Assembly: GCF_031010195.1 (NCBI RefSeq)
Contig: NZ_JAUAMC010000004.1
Coordinates: 1-64,000, forward strand
Source: Halomonas sp. SpR8
GTDB taxonomy: Bacteria > Pseudomonadota > Gammaproteobacteria > Pseudomonadales > Halomonadaceae
Direction: 5' to 3'
DNA length: 64,000 nt
Of this stretch, positions 1 to 8,630 are shown piece by piece. Position 1 is the first letter of the stretch. Every line of letters begins with the position of its first letter. The translations under genes and the position numbers were made by a program. A model generated the notes under the pieces. It was given only the letters and a program-made list of their open reading frames with translations, ran no database searches and was not told where the DNA came from.

Positions 1-2
1 AA

Positions 3-3000
3 GAATATGTCGGCGGTGGCGGCGTCACCCTCTCTTATTGGTTTGATATGCTTGAAGTCAGAACCGAGAATGGCGATAAGTTTTTAGTGCAGAAAGACAT
101 TACACCGGAACTCTATGAGCAGGTTAAATCGGTCATGGACGGCGGTGAGACAGACCGGCTGGGCAAAGATAATGACTGGGCAGATGCAGATATTCCGGAC
201 GATGATAAAGATTGGTTATCGACCAAAAGTAATCAAGACTTTGAGATTGTGACCCCCGGCTCTGATGTGCCTACGCCCAAAAGTTTCAACGACATTTCAT
301 ATTCTGACCATGGTGATCCTGAGCACGATTTTCATTCGGGTGTTCAGATAACGCTGGATGATTCGGACGCAATGTGGGCTGAGGGCGGTACGCTAATTTA
401 TAAAGACAGTGAAGGAAAACGTTTCGCTGTCTCTGAAGAGTACACACCCAAGGTTTACGACCAAGTTAAAGACCTTAAAGAGGCATGGGATAAGGTTGAT
501 GAGAAAATCGGTGATGGCGATTATAAGCTGTTTTATGGCAGCGATGATTCGCCGGTACTAAGCGGTGATAATGAGGTTGACAGTGTCACTGATAAAAATG
601 GCAATCCTGTGGAGGGGATCAAGCTCGTTACTAGAGATGACGAGACGTACGTTGTTCTCGAATCTAAGACGCCGCATCAATTCGACACGATTACTTCTGA
701 TGCCGCGAGTCAGCAGCTAGGGGACGTTGACGAGCTTTTTAAAGATAACGATCTGCCTGCGTCAAATGAAACCGATGTCATGCAAGCGGAAACGACCGAA
801 GATGGAAAAACCGTTGCCGAGCTCTATCAGGAGTACATGCAGGAAGCTTACAAGGATGCGCCCGACGACTCCAAAGAGGCGAAGTATCTTCGCTTGATGG
901 AAGCCCAAGGCATGTTGCAAGGCAACTTCCAGTACCTGCCTTACAATACAGGGCCCGGGCAGTTTGGATCTGATACTGATTATGCTGAGAAAATGTCCGA
1001 GCTCAAAGCAGCCGATGCCCGTGGCATGCTTGACGAAGAAGCGCTAGGCAATGAATTGTCGGATCTGCTGGCCGATGAAGACATCATGGCAGACAGCGAA
1101 GATTTTCTCGACAAAGCGGTTGATAAAATAAAAAACAAGGATGAGCTGGAAGATAAAATTGCCGATAGCATGCTGGATGATAATTACCTCAAGGCCATAG
1201 AAGAGCTAAAAGAGAACGGTAATATCGACGGTGCGGCGACCCGCTTCGCCAATGATATGCAGAGCCTTCAAATGCTCAGTCCGGATCGAGCCGAAGAAGT
1301 ACAGAACACGTTAAAATTTCAAGATGCCATCGGTGGGCTTAACGAGATATTTGAGGGTGGTGCGGATGCCGTTGGCGACGAGAGCCTCGGCAACGCCGCA
1401 GGGGATGTTGCGACCAGTTTGTTGAAAGCCTTGACGACCTCTCTCTCTGGAACTAAGCGGGGCGTCGAGGTATATAATAAAATTATCAATGGCGAAAAGG
1501 TTGACGTTACTCCGGAAGAACAAAAACAGCTGACAGCGATTAAAAATTCTCACAAGGCGCTGACTGAGCTGCTCGACGATCAGGCCCGCGAAATCCTAGA
1601 TACCGGTAAAAATGGAAAAATTGACTATAAGTCAATCACTGTCGATGAGATTGATCGTGCGATCGACAAGGCCAACGTCCCTACCAACCAACGCAAAGGG
1701 GTAGCCGGTGTCCTTGGTACGCTAGCGAAATCGGGTGCTCTTTCCTCTGCAGGTGGTCTAGTCTCCATGGTCGCGGGCATCTATAAGACGTCCGATGGCG
1801 GCTTGAACCTGGGGGAGACCCCTGAGGAGCGCATGGAAGTGGCGCGCAATTTCCTCACGCTGGTCGGTGCTACTCCCTCGTTGGTCACAATGACCGGTGA
1901 AACCTATAAGTTACTGTCCGGCCAACCCGGCTTTGCTGACGCTCTTGGGCTTGATAAGAACCTGAAAGAGACCGTCTGGGACAAACACTTCGACACCAAA
2001 TCTTCTCCTAAGACACCGCCATCGACACCGAATAACCGCGATCTCCCCTCAATGGATCTTGGTGAGTCATTCACGACCAAAGATGTATGGAATGAAGTGA
2101 ATAAAAATCAAAACCACTCGGTCGATTCTATTGATAAGGTGATTTCCGGCCTCCCTGACAAGCACAAGGAGGAGGGAGACGACCTTAGGGAACGCATTAA
2201 CAAGGTGGCCGACGATATACGGGGATCGAAGAATAGTAAGAATCGAGATCTAGATCCAGACAAGATTGGTATAGACAAGGTTAATTTCGACAAAATTGAT
2301 CCAGCCAAGAAGTTTCAGTGGGCGGGCGGTGCGCTCAATGTCTTGGGAGGGATAGCGGAAGCGGGTGGGGGCGTGCTCGATGTCGTATTGGGCGCAAAAG
2401 GGCTGGAAAAGCTATCAAACAACGGCGGCGAGCCCATCGAGTTTGCACAGAAGAGTCTACAGGTGGGGGCTGGCTCTTTCTCTACCACCATGGGGCTTGC
2501 CTCGGCCGCGTCCGGTTTCGGCATTGGCCCGCAGATTGCTACCAAAATTGCCGCAGGCACCGGGCTGGCAGGGGCAGCGCTCGGTTTCGTGGGTGCGATC
2601 CTATCCGGGGTGATGTTGGCACTTGCGGATAAGAAAAATGCGGGGATTACTGAAGATATCCAAAATGTATTTAATGATTTGTCTGACGACGGTGTTACGG
2701 AAGATGATTGGGGCGATAAGTTCAATTTTACTATCCACACCGAGTACAGTAAGTCCGTTTACCATGAAGGTAAAATTGATGCGGTCTACGAAAGCTGGTT
2801 TCCAGAAGACACCCCCACTTGGGAGGCGCAGCCCGAGGTGTTTGAGGAGTTCACCGAAACAGTGGCCGACGATGGGGAAATTAGCGAGAGTTGGTTGCGG
2901 TATAGCTTTGACGACCTTGTAATGCATGAGTACGGTGAAGAGTTTTATGACGAACACAGAGACAAGATTGAACTCATTAGCCGGAAATGGACCGACTGGG

Positions 3001-3554
3001 ACGGTTCGGACGATATCGTCAGCCGCAAAGATCTTGAAAAACGGCTTGAAAAAGATGATACGACAGAGGAAGAAAAAGAGGCTATCAACTTTCTTTTGGA
3101 GGATGACGACTTTTTTGAAGTGCTGGACTATTTCAGCCTGCTAGGGGGAACCAATCGAGGATGGAGTGCCGGCAGTCATAACGGGGCCGATGACAAAATT
3201 GGTAGCAGGGATCTCAACGAGTGGCGCCATACGTGGATAGACAAGAAGTACGATGAGCACGTTGAAGAAAGCTATGGCGAGAAATTCTATAATGATAATG
3301 CTGACAACATAGAGTATCTCAGTGATCGATGGACTAAGTGGGACGGGTCGGACGACATCGTCAGTAGGGATGATTTTGAAGAGCGTCTAGATAGCGACGA
3401 CACGTCGGAAAAAGATAAAGAGGTTATTCGCTGGCTTCTTGAAGAAGAAGAGGGCTTTTTCCGTGTTCTTGATACTTATAAACACGGTAATAAAGAAGAT
3501 GACAAGATAAGCAGTAAAGACTTGAACAAATTTCGAGAAGAAAGAATGTCATGA
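3..3554 (+). CDS. Large acidic repeat protein with EF-hand-like loops (5' end outside window)
   Basis: The frame is open from base 3, so the true start lies upstream; the first in-window ATG is at 48. Residues below are counted from that ATG. The protein is very rich in Asp, Glu and Lys. A module of the form G-[DK]-[KR]-F-x-V...TP-x-[LV]-Y-[DE]-QVK occurs near residues 1-33 and again near 113-145, with a degenerate third copy near 190. A hydrophobic Gly/Ala-rich stretch (about 765-870) could insert in a membrane. The C-terminus holds two tandem copies of a ~110-residue unit (about 961-1070 and 1075-1168), each with a WDGSDDIVSR loop and a second DDKI[GS]S loop resembling EF-hand calcium sites. 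Another such loop (DTGKNGKIDY) lies near 518. The layout recalls type III secretion-associated HrpK/HrpF/NolX proteins, but this is a weak guess from architecture. No secretion genes are visible beside it. Confidence 0.55.
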   Translation, partial: EYVGGGGVTLSYWFDMLEVRTENGDKFLVQKDITPELYEQVKSVMDGGETDRLGKDNDWADADIPDDDKDWLSTKSNQDFEIVTPGSDVPTPKSFNDISYSDHGDPEHDFHSGVQITLDDSDAMWAEGGTLIYKDSEGKRFAVSEEYTPKVYDQVKDLKEAWDKVDEKIGDGDYKLFYGSDDSPVLSGDNEVDSVTDKNGNPVEGIKLVTRDDETYVVLESKTPHQFDTITSDAASQQLGDVDELFKDNDLPASNETDVMQAETTEDGKTVAELYQEYMQEAYKDAPDDSKEAKYLRLMEAQGMLQGNFQYLPYNTGPGQFGSDTDYAEKMSELKAADARGMLDEEALGNELSDLLADEDIMADSEDFLDKAVDKIKNKDELEDKIADSMLDDNYLKAIEELKENGNIDGAATRFANDMQSLQMLSPDRAEEVQNTLKFQDAIGGLNEIFEGGADAVGDESLGNAAGDVATSLLKALTTSLSGTKRGVEVYNKIINGEKVDVTPEEQKQLTAIKNSHKALTELLDDQAREILDTGKNGKIDYKSITVDEIDRAIDKANVPTNQRKGVAGVLGTLAKSGALSSAGGLVSMVAGIYKTSDGGLNLGETPEERMEVARNFLTLVGATPSLVTMTGETYKLLSGQPGFADALGLDKNLKETVWDKHFDTKSSPKTPPSTPNNRDLPSMDLGESFTTKDVWNEVNKNQNHSVDSIDKVISGLPDKHKEEGDDLRERINKVADDIRGSKNSKNRDLDPDKIGIDKVNFDKIDPAKKFQWAGGALNVLGGIAEAGGGVLDVVLGAKGLEKLSNNGGEPIEFAQKSLQVGAGSFSTTMGLASAASGFGIGPQIATKIAAGTGLAGAALGFVGAILSGVMLALADKKNAGITEDIQNVFNDLSDDGVTEDDWGDKFNFTIHTEYSKSVYHEGKIDAVYESWFPEDTPTWEAQPEVFEEFTETVADDGEISESWLRYSFDDLVMHEYGEEFYDEHRDKIELISRKWTDWDGSDDIVSRKDLEKRLEKDDTTEEEKEAINFLLEDDDFFEVLDYFSLLGGTNRGWSAGSHNGADDKIGSRDLNEWRHTWIDKKYDEHVEESYGEKFYNDNADNIEYLSDRWTKWDGSDDIVSRDDFEERLDSDDTSEKDKEVIRWLLEEEEGFFRVLDTYKHGNKEDDKISSKDLNKFREERMS

Positions 3555-3593
3555 ATGTGATGAGTAGCGCTTAAAATTAGCGCTTAGAATGTA

Positions 3594-3635
3594 GAGTCAC
3601 GTCACTCTTCTTCTACTCAAAAAGTGACGTGACTC
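3594..3635. terminator. Perfect 12-bp inverted repeat between convergent genes
   Basis: The arms GAGTCACGTCAC (3594-3605) and GTGACGTGACTC (3624-3635) pair perfectly around an 18-base loop. The repeat overlaps the last codons of the MocR-type gene and sits 40 bases after the stop of the gene at the left edge. It can fold in either direction. No long T-run follows, so it may act as a factor-assisted terminator or 3' stabiliser. Confidence 0.5.
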
Positions 3636-5015
3636 ATGATTGCCAGAGCCGTTGAGACTACTCATAAACTCCAAAAATCGGTGATCGCTGGCATGAGCAA
3701 TATTGATACGCATTGAGTTGGCATCGGTACTGTCGGGGCGCAGTGAAAAAATGGCGCCGGGCGCAATAAAAATGCCTTTTTCTGAGGCCCATTTAGCAAG
3801 CTCAGTGGTGTTGATATGGGGTGGCAGCTTGGCCCATAAATAATAACCACCGCCTGGTCCCGTCACATCGTTAATACCAATCTGCTTAAGCACCCGTACT
3901 GCAGTGGCGCTTGCTTTGGTAACGCGCTCGCGAAGTTGTGCTAAGTGGCGCCGATAGCGTCCTCTCACTAACATGTCATGCACGACCATCTCATTGAAGG
4001 TCGAGGTATTCACAACAGTAAGCATCTTGATATCGACCAACGCCCGGATAATTGAGCGGCTGCCTGCCACATAGCCGCAGCGTAGGCCTGTGGAGAGTGT
4101 TTTAGAAAAAGTGCCTACATAAATAACGCTTTCTAGTCCATCTAAAGCCGCAAGGTGCGCGCTACCTTTGGGTAGAATATCTGCGAAAACATCATCCTCC
4201 ACCAGCGTGACCCCGTAGTGGTCGGCGAGTTTTAATAGCCGATGCATGTTGCTGAGCGACATTGAGCTGCCGGTGGGGTTGTGAGCGTTGGGCTGTAAGA
4301 AAAACAACCGAGGCCGATACTGCTTGGCTTTTCTTTCAAACTCTTCCAGATCAGGGCCATCCGCAGTACGCGGCACGCCTACTAATTTTGCTTTCGCCAG
4401 GCGTAGCTTGCCAAACAGTGGGTAGTAGCCCGGTGTTTCAACTAAAACACTTTCTCCTGGGGCAACGAAGTGGCGAATGATTAGATCGAAGGCGTGATTG
4501 GCACCGAAGGTCATCATCACTTGATCATGGGAGGCATGGATTGAACGTCCAGCCAATGCCATCGCTAAGCTCTCGCGCAATGGGGAGTAGCCCTGAGGCA
4601 TGCCGTATTCGATGTCGCTCATGTCATCAGGTAGGCCAGTCCTGCGCCTTATTAATCGCGTCAACTCAGTGCCGCCCATCCAGCTTGCAGGCGCTCGTCC
4701 GTCCCCCACCCGTACCGCAAAATTACCGACTAACTGTTCCCGCAGAAGTGAGACGCTATCCACTGCCTCAGAAAGGTCGTGAGTTTGCTCACCAATAGGT
4801 GATGTACGGGGGGGCGATACAAAAAAGCCTGCTCCCTGTCGGGCGCTTAAATGACCAAGTGCAACTAACTGGTCATATGCATCAATCACCGTATTTTTCG
4901 ATACGCCAAACTGTTGAGCGGCTTCTCTGATGGAAGCCACGCGCGCGCCAGGTGAGAGACGGCCCTCGTCGATGGCTTTTAGGAGAGCGGTGGCTACTTG
5001 GCGGGATTTTGACAT
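3597..5015 (-). CDS. MocR-type regulator: GntR winged helix fused to class I aminotransferase
   Basis: The product has 472 residues. The first ~68 form a GntR winged helix-turn-helix (ASIREAAQQFGVSKNTVIDAY), and the rest is a fold-type I aminotransferase domain. The expected PLP contacts are visible: Lys305 in GTFSKTLSTGLRCGY, Asp275 in VEDDVFAD, and the NAHNPTGS segment. MocR proteins sense an amino compound or PLP adduct and usually control a divergent operon. Here the gene is divergent from the transporter/HMG-CoA reductase genes, with repeated TGTACC/GGTACA motifs in the gap, so it is the likely regulator of that unit. Its C-terminal tail is encoded inside a 12-bp inverted repeat. The inducer cannot be read from the sequence. 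Family assignment is secure; target assignment is inference. Confidence 0.88.
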   Translation of the reverse strand: MSKSRQVATALLKAIDEGRLSPGARVASIREAAQQFGVSKNTVIDAYDQLVALGHLSARQGAGFFVSPPRTSPIGEQTHDLSEAVDSVSLLREQLVGNFAVRVGDGRAPASWMGGTELTRLIRRRTGLPDDMSDIEYGMPQGYSPLRESLAMALAGRSIHASHDQVMMTFGANHAFDLIIRHFVAPGESVLVETPGYYPLFGKLRLAKAKLVGVPRTADGPDLEEFERKAKQYRPRLFFLQPNAHNPTGSSMSLSNMHRLLKLADHYGVTLVEDDVFADILPKGSAHLAALDGLESVIYVGTFSKTLSTGLRCGYVAGSRSIIRALVDIKMLTVVNTSTFNEMVVHDMLVRGRYRRHLAQLRERVTKASATAVRVLKQIGINDVTGPGGGYYLWAKLPPHINTTELAKWASEKGIFIAPGAIFSLRPDSTDANSMRINIAHASDHRFLEFMSSLNGSGNHESRHFLSRRRVT

Positions 5016-5040
5016 GAATGTCTCTCAATGGCGGTGGAGC

Positions 5041-5094
5041 TGTACCTTTTATTTTATAGGTACAGTACTTCGTACAATTCCAATAACTGTACCT
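5041..5094. promoter_or_regulatory. Probable MocR operator with repeated TGTACC/GGTACA sites
   Basis: TGTACCT (5041-5047) faces AGGTACA (5058-5064), and GGTACAGT (5059-5066) faces ACTGTACC (5086-5093). This gives at least three copies of one hexamer in direct and inverted order, 26-80 bases before the regulator start. Mixed direct and inverted repeats are typical of MocR operators. The assignment rests on position and repetition only. Confidence 0.5.
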
Positions 5095-5177
5095 TACTCA
5101 GCGCCTTCTCTTTCCACAAGCTAGGGCCAGCCTGATTGGGTATACAACACTAATAATGATCTCCGCGGAGAATGGGC

Positions 5178-5411
5178 ATGTCTGATAAAACAACGAATTA
5201 CTTAACCGTTTGGGACGATACGGTGACAGGTAAAGACCTGATTATCGCCTTAGCCGTCTCTACCCCACTGACACTGGGTGGTTTTATTTTCACACCGTGG
5301 CCAGCGCCGATGCCGTTGATTATCGGCTTGTGTGGTGCGCTGTTAGGTTTTGCTATTAATGCCGTCTTTTTGCGTCCTAAACGCCGCCTAGATATTGAAA
5401 GGGAGGTGTAG
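5178..5411 (+). CDS. Small two-helix membrane protein, probable transporter subunit
   Basis: The product has 77 residues if translation starts at the ATG at 5178, which lies 7 bases after a GGAG; an in-frame ATG at 5172 is too close to that site. Two hydrophobic stretches (about residues 21-42 and 45-66) suggest two transmembrane helices, followed by a basic RPKRR tail. The stop is 2 bases before the TctA-like gene, so the two are probably translated together and function together. It may take the place of the four-helix TctB subunit of tripartite tricarboxylate transporters, but it is about half that length. I recognise no named family. Confidence 0.65.
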   Translation: MSDKTTNYLTVWDDTVTGKDLIIALAVSTPLTLGGFIFTPWPAPMPLIIGLCGALLGFAINAVFLRPKRRLDIEREV

Positions 5412-5413
5412 AT

Positions 5414-6775
5414 ATGGATGCGCTAATACTTCTGCAGATGTTAATCGCAGCGTTGATAGGGGTTGTTGTCTACACCGCTATTGGTGTCGCGCCTGGCACC
5501 GATGAAACGGCGGTACTTGCCCCCGTGACGTTGGCGTTGGTGGTCGCCGGTATTCCCCTGCCCGTCGTGCTGGCTTTCTTTATGGCGGCCATTGTGGCGA
5601 AAAAATTGACGGACTCGATACCCGTTTCGGTCGCAGGGATACCCGGCGGGGTGATGTCGGCTCCCATGGTCGAGCATGCAATGATTCTCAAGCGTGAAGG
5701 CCACGCTACCTTGGCGATCCGCAAAATGGCCTCGGGTTCGGTCATTGGAACACTTGTCGCGATTCCCGTTAGCTTGTTACTGGCCTTCCTACTAACCCCC
5801 TTGGCAGATGTGCTGAGTCAGTACGCCAGTCAGATATTTTTTGTTGGCGCTGTTTTCCTGGCATTAATGAGCCGCGAAAAAGTCATCAGCCTAATCAGTA
5901 TTGTCATCTTGGCAGCGCTGATACAGGCGCTGCGCCACTTCTACTGGGGAATGGGGGTGATCCCTGAGGGGCAAGTTGTCTTTATCTCGTTTTTCCTGGG
6001 CATCACTATCGGTCCGATGATCTTTAATCTGGCGCAGCTAACGGTTCGCGAAGAGCGGCGCAAAATGTCGGTGAATGAGCCCAAAACCATCAAGATTTAT
6101 GCGACGGATGGCAATGACGATGGTGACCGTTTTCCTAATCCGTTTCGTATTTTGACGCGTCAGGAAGCGGTGTCAGCGACCGCTAGCTCGGTGCTTGGGT
6201 CGGTTACCTTCTTTATGAGTCCGGTCGGGATCACTATTTTTCTGGGCGAAGTGATGTCGAGCTGGGTAAAAGGCACGGTGGAGAAGGCTAGTCGTGCGCT
6301 CTCCTCAATGGATGCGGTGACTAATGCCGCCTATATTGCTGGCATTTTGATCCCCCTTGCAGCGTTAGGCATCCCCATGAGCCCCATGGCAATTGGTCCT
6401 GGTAATGCGTTCTTTAATGCTCCTCCCGTGCTCACCCTGGAACAGAATGCTCACCACCTGATGAGCTTTGGCGAGATCGCGGTCGCCAGCATTTTGGGCG
6501 CTGGGGTAGCGCTATTGATTACTTATCCCATTGCTGTGCGCTATGCCCGATATATCTGTGTGTTTGTTTTCCAGCGCATTCCTCATGAGGCCTTCCTGGC
6601 GATGTTCTTCTCGCTGGTGATGCTGCTGGCTTATATGGACGCAGGTGTGATGGGCATTCTAGGCGTAGGGGTGCTAGCGCTGGTAGCAGGGCTTCTAAAC
6701 CGTTGGGGTGTGAACTATGGCGTGCAGTTTATGACGCTTTACGCTGCCCCTTGGCTAATGGGTTGGATGGCCTGA
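5414..6775 (+). CDS. TctA-like membrane permease, candidate mevalonate importer
   Basis: This is a 453-residue, strongly hydrophobic polytopic protein with about ten to twelve predicted helices. The N-terminal signature GVAPGTDETAVLAPVTLAL and the later SVAGIPGGVMSAPMVEHAM followed by a KREGHATLAI-like loop resemble the Gly/Pro-rich TctA family, the large subunit of tripartite tricarboxylate transporters. A GGGAGG ribosome site precedes the ATG. No TctC periplasmic binding protein is nearby. The gene sits between the small membrane protein and a degradative HMG-CoA reductase under a shared MocR regulator, so the simplest role is uptake of mevalonate or a related branched hydroxy acid. The family is fairly sure; the substrate is inference. 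Confidence 0.7.
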   Translation: MDALILLQMLIAALIGVVVYTAIGVAPGTDETAVLAPVTLALVVAGIPLPVVLAFFMAAIVAKKLTDSIPVSVAGIPGGVMSAPMVEHAMILKREGHATLAIRKMASGSVIGTLVAIPVSLLLAFLLTPLADVLSQYASQIFFVGAVFLALMSREKVISLISIVILAALIQALRHFYWGMGVIPEGQVVFISFFLGITIGPMIFNLAQLTVREERRKMSVNEPKTIKIYATDGNDDGDRFPNPFRILTRQEAVSATASSVLGSVTFFMSPVGITIFLGEVMSSWVKGTVEKASRALSSMDAVTNAAYIAGILIPLAALGIPMSPMAIGPGNAFFNAPPVLTLEQNAHHLMSFGEIAVASILGAGVALLITYPIAVRYARYICVFVFQRIPHEAFLAMFFSLVMLLAYMDAGVMGILGVGVLALVAGLLNRWGVNYGVQFMTLYAAPWLMGWMA

Positions 6776-6823
6776 AAGCTTAATTTTACGTAGTTATACC
6801 GGTCATTCATTTAAATTTAGGTA

Positions 6824-8092
6824 ATGGATATGATAATTAGCACATCGCGCATCCCTGGGTTTTATCAGCTTTCACCACGCGAACGGCTGCGAAAAGTGGC
6901 TGATATGAGTGGGCTTGATGCTGATGGGGAGGCTCATTTGGTAGACACCGGTAATCTGCCAGCAGAGACCGCCGATAGCATGATCGAAAATGTCATTGGC
7001 ACCTTAAACATACCGATTGGCGTGGCCACTAATTTAATTATTGATGGTGAAGAGCCGCTGGTGCCCATGGCAACGGAAGAGTCATCGGTGGTCGCCGCTG
7101 TATGTAATGCGGCTCGGCAGTGCCGAGATGCCGGCGGCTTTTATACCGATACCTCTAGCCCCATTATGATCGCCCAGGTGCAACTGATAGGCGTCTCTAA
7201 TCCAGATTTTGCTCGCCTGCGTTTACTGGAAGCACGTGAGGAGATCAAACAAATCTGTGACGCTACTGATCCTGTACTGTTAAAGCATGGGGGCGGCTTT
7301 CGCGATGTAGAAGTGCGCGTACTTGAGGACATGGTGATTGTCCATCTGCTGGTGGATGTACGCGATGCCATGGGCGCCAATGCTGTGAACTCGATGGCGG
7401 AAGCGGTAGCTCCTTCGTTAGCTGAGTGGTCAGGAGGCGAGAGCCGCCTGCGTATTCTGTCTAATCTGGCTGACCGTCGGCTAGCCAGAGTCAGGGCGAC
7501 TTGGCATTTAGACCAAATAGGCGGGGAGTCAGTACGCGACGGTATATTAGCGGCATACCGCTTCGCTGATTTAGACCCTTACCGGGCAGCTACTCATAAT
7601 AAAGGTGTCATGAACGGTGTGAGTGCGGTGGTGCTGGCTACGGGTAATGATACCCGCGCAGTAGAAGCAGGTGCCCACGCTTATGCCGCACGTACAGGGC
7701 GTTATCGTTCACTTACCCACTGGGAAGCGGATTGTGATGGAAATCTAACCGGCACCCTTGAGATGCCCATGCCTGTGGGTTTAATTGGTGGGGCCACACG
7801 CTCGCATCCCACCGCTCGTCGTTGCCTCGATATTCTAGGCGTGAGCAGCGCTGATCGACTCGCGCGTATCATCGTAGCGGTTGGGCTGGCGCAAAATTTT
7901 GCAGCATTAAAAGCGTTAGCGACTATCGGTATTCAAAAAGGCCATATGGCGCTACATGCTAAAAATATTGCGCTAATGGCGGGGGCCGAAGGGGAGGAGG
8001 TGGCCCGAGTCGCTGAAGCTCTTGTGAAGCGGGGCCGCGTGCGAGTTGATATCGCCCAAGATGAGCTGGCCAAGTTACGTAAGAAGAGTTGA
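6824..8092 (+). CDS. mvaA: Hydroxymethylglutaryl-CoA reductase, degradative (class II)
   Basis: The 422-residue product aligns along its length, from memory, with the Pseudomonas mevalonii enzyme (428 residues), which oxidises mevalonate to HMG-CoA using NAD. Landmarks are ENVIGT near residue 55, the catalytic Glu86 in EESSVVAA, Lys260 in THNKGVMNG, Asp276 in ATGNDTRAVEAGAHAY and His374 in QKGHMALH. These correspond to Glu83, Lys267, Asp283 and His381 of that enzyme. Two start codons (6824 and 6830) are possible. It lies 48 bases after the TctA-like gene and probably ends the operon. No HMG-CoA lyase follows, so cleavage to acetoacetate and acetyl-CoA would need a gene elsewhere. The class II signature argues against a role in isoprenoid synthesis. 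Confidence 0.93.
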   Translation: MDMIISTSRIPGFYQLSPRERLRKVADMSGLDADGEAHLVDTGNLPAETADSMIENVIGTLNIPIGVATNLIIDGEEPLVPMATEESSVVAAVCNAARQCRDAGGFYTDTSSPIMIAQVQLIGVSNPDFARLRLLEAREEIKQICDATDPVLLKHGGGFRDVEVRVLEDMVIVHLLVDVRDAMGANAVNSMAEAVAPSLAEWSGGESRLRILSNLADRRLARVRATWHLDQIGGESVRDGILAAYRFADLDPYRAATHNKGVMNGVSAVVLATGNDTRAVEAGAHAYAARTGRYRSLTHWEADCDGNLTGTLEMPMPVGLIGGATRSHPTARRCLDILGVSSADRLARIIVAVGLAQNFAALKALATIGIQKGHMALHAKNIALMAGAEGEEVARVAEALVKRGRVRVDIAQDELAKLRKKS

Positions 8093-8158
8093 TAGAGTCT
8101 TCTCCGCAGTAATCTTTCCGTAATAACCAATGGGCAGCACCACAACCTCGTGGACAGT

Positions 8159-8536
8159 TTATTCGGGCGACGACGAGGGTTCAGGCCGAGTGGCCAGCCA
8201 CACCGCCACGACTACAAGTAAGGCAATGATTGCCCAGCGCAACCAGCCTTGGCCCAAGTGCCAAAGCAGCAGCATGGCGCTGGAAAATATCATACTGATA
8301 GCGATGTACTTAGCGCGCCGAGGAATGGCGCGCTCCTTCTCCCAGTTCTCTAAAAGCGGCCCTACGTAGCGTCGCGAGCGTATCCAGGCTTCGAACCTAG
8401 GTGAGCCTTTGGAGGCACAATAGACGGCTGCCAACATGAACTCCGTGGTTGGCAGTAAGGGCAGGAAGATACCGACTATCCCGGCACCAAAACTCAACCC
8501 CGCCAAGCCCACCCAAAGAATACGTATCAGCGTCAT
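8159..8536 (-). CDS. YbaN/DUF454 family inner-membrane protein
   Basis: The product has 125 residues. An N-terminal hydrophobic segment (GLAGLSFGAGIVGIFLPLLP) with the typical LPLLPTTEFML continuation leads into a polar SKGSPRFEAWIRSRRYVGPLLENW region. Two further hydrophobic segments end the protein. That order matches the YbaN/DUF454 family of small inner-membrane proteins, whose biochemical role is unknown. It is convergent with mvaA and is read in the same direction as the hemophore secretion genes, but with a 94-base gap and no evident coupling. Confidence 0.8.
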   Translation of the reverse strand: MTLIRILWVGLAGLSFGAGIVGIFLPLLPTTEFMLAAVYCASKGSPRFEAWIRSRRYVGPLLENWEKERAIPRRAKYIAISMIFSSAMLLLWHLGQGWLRWAIIALLVVVAVWLATRPEPSSSPE

Positions 8537-8630
8537 CTAGTCACTTCCTCTGGGCCTCATTTCTGCACTTAAGTTATAAACGGCTGTAAATGGAAATTAC
8601 CTCATTATGATAGTGAGTTTTAGGTCACTA

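Noticed and set aside
6824-8092. HMG-CoA reductase as part of isoprenoid biosynthesis
   Set aside because: The sequence is class II, and gammaproteobacteria make isoprenoids by the MEP route; the transporter neighbours point to catabolism.
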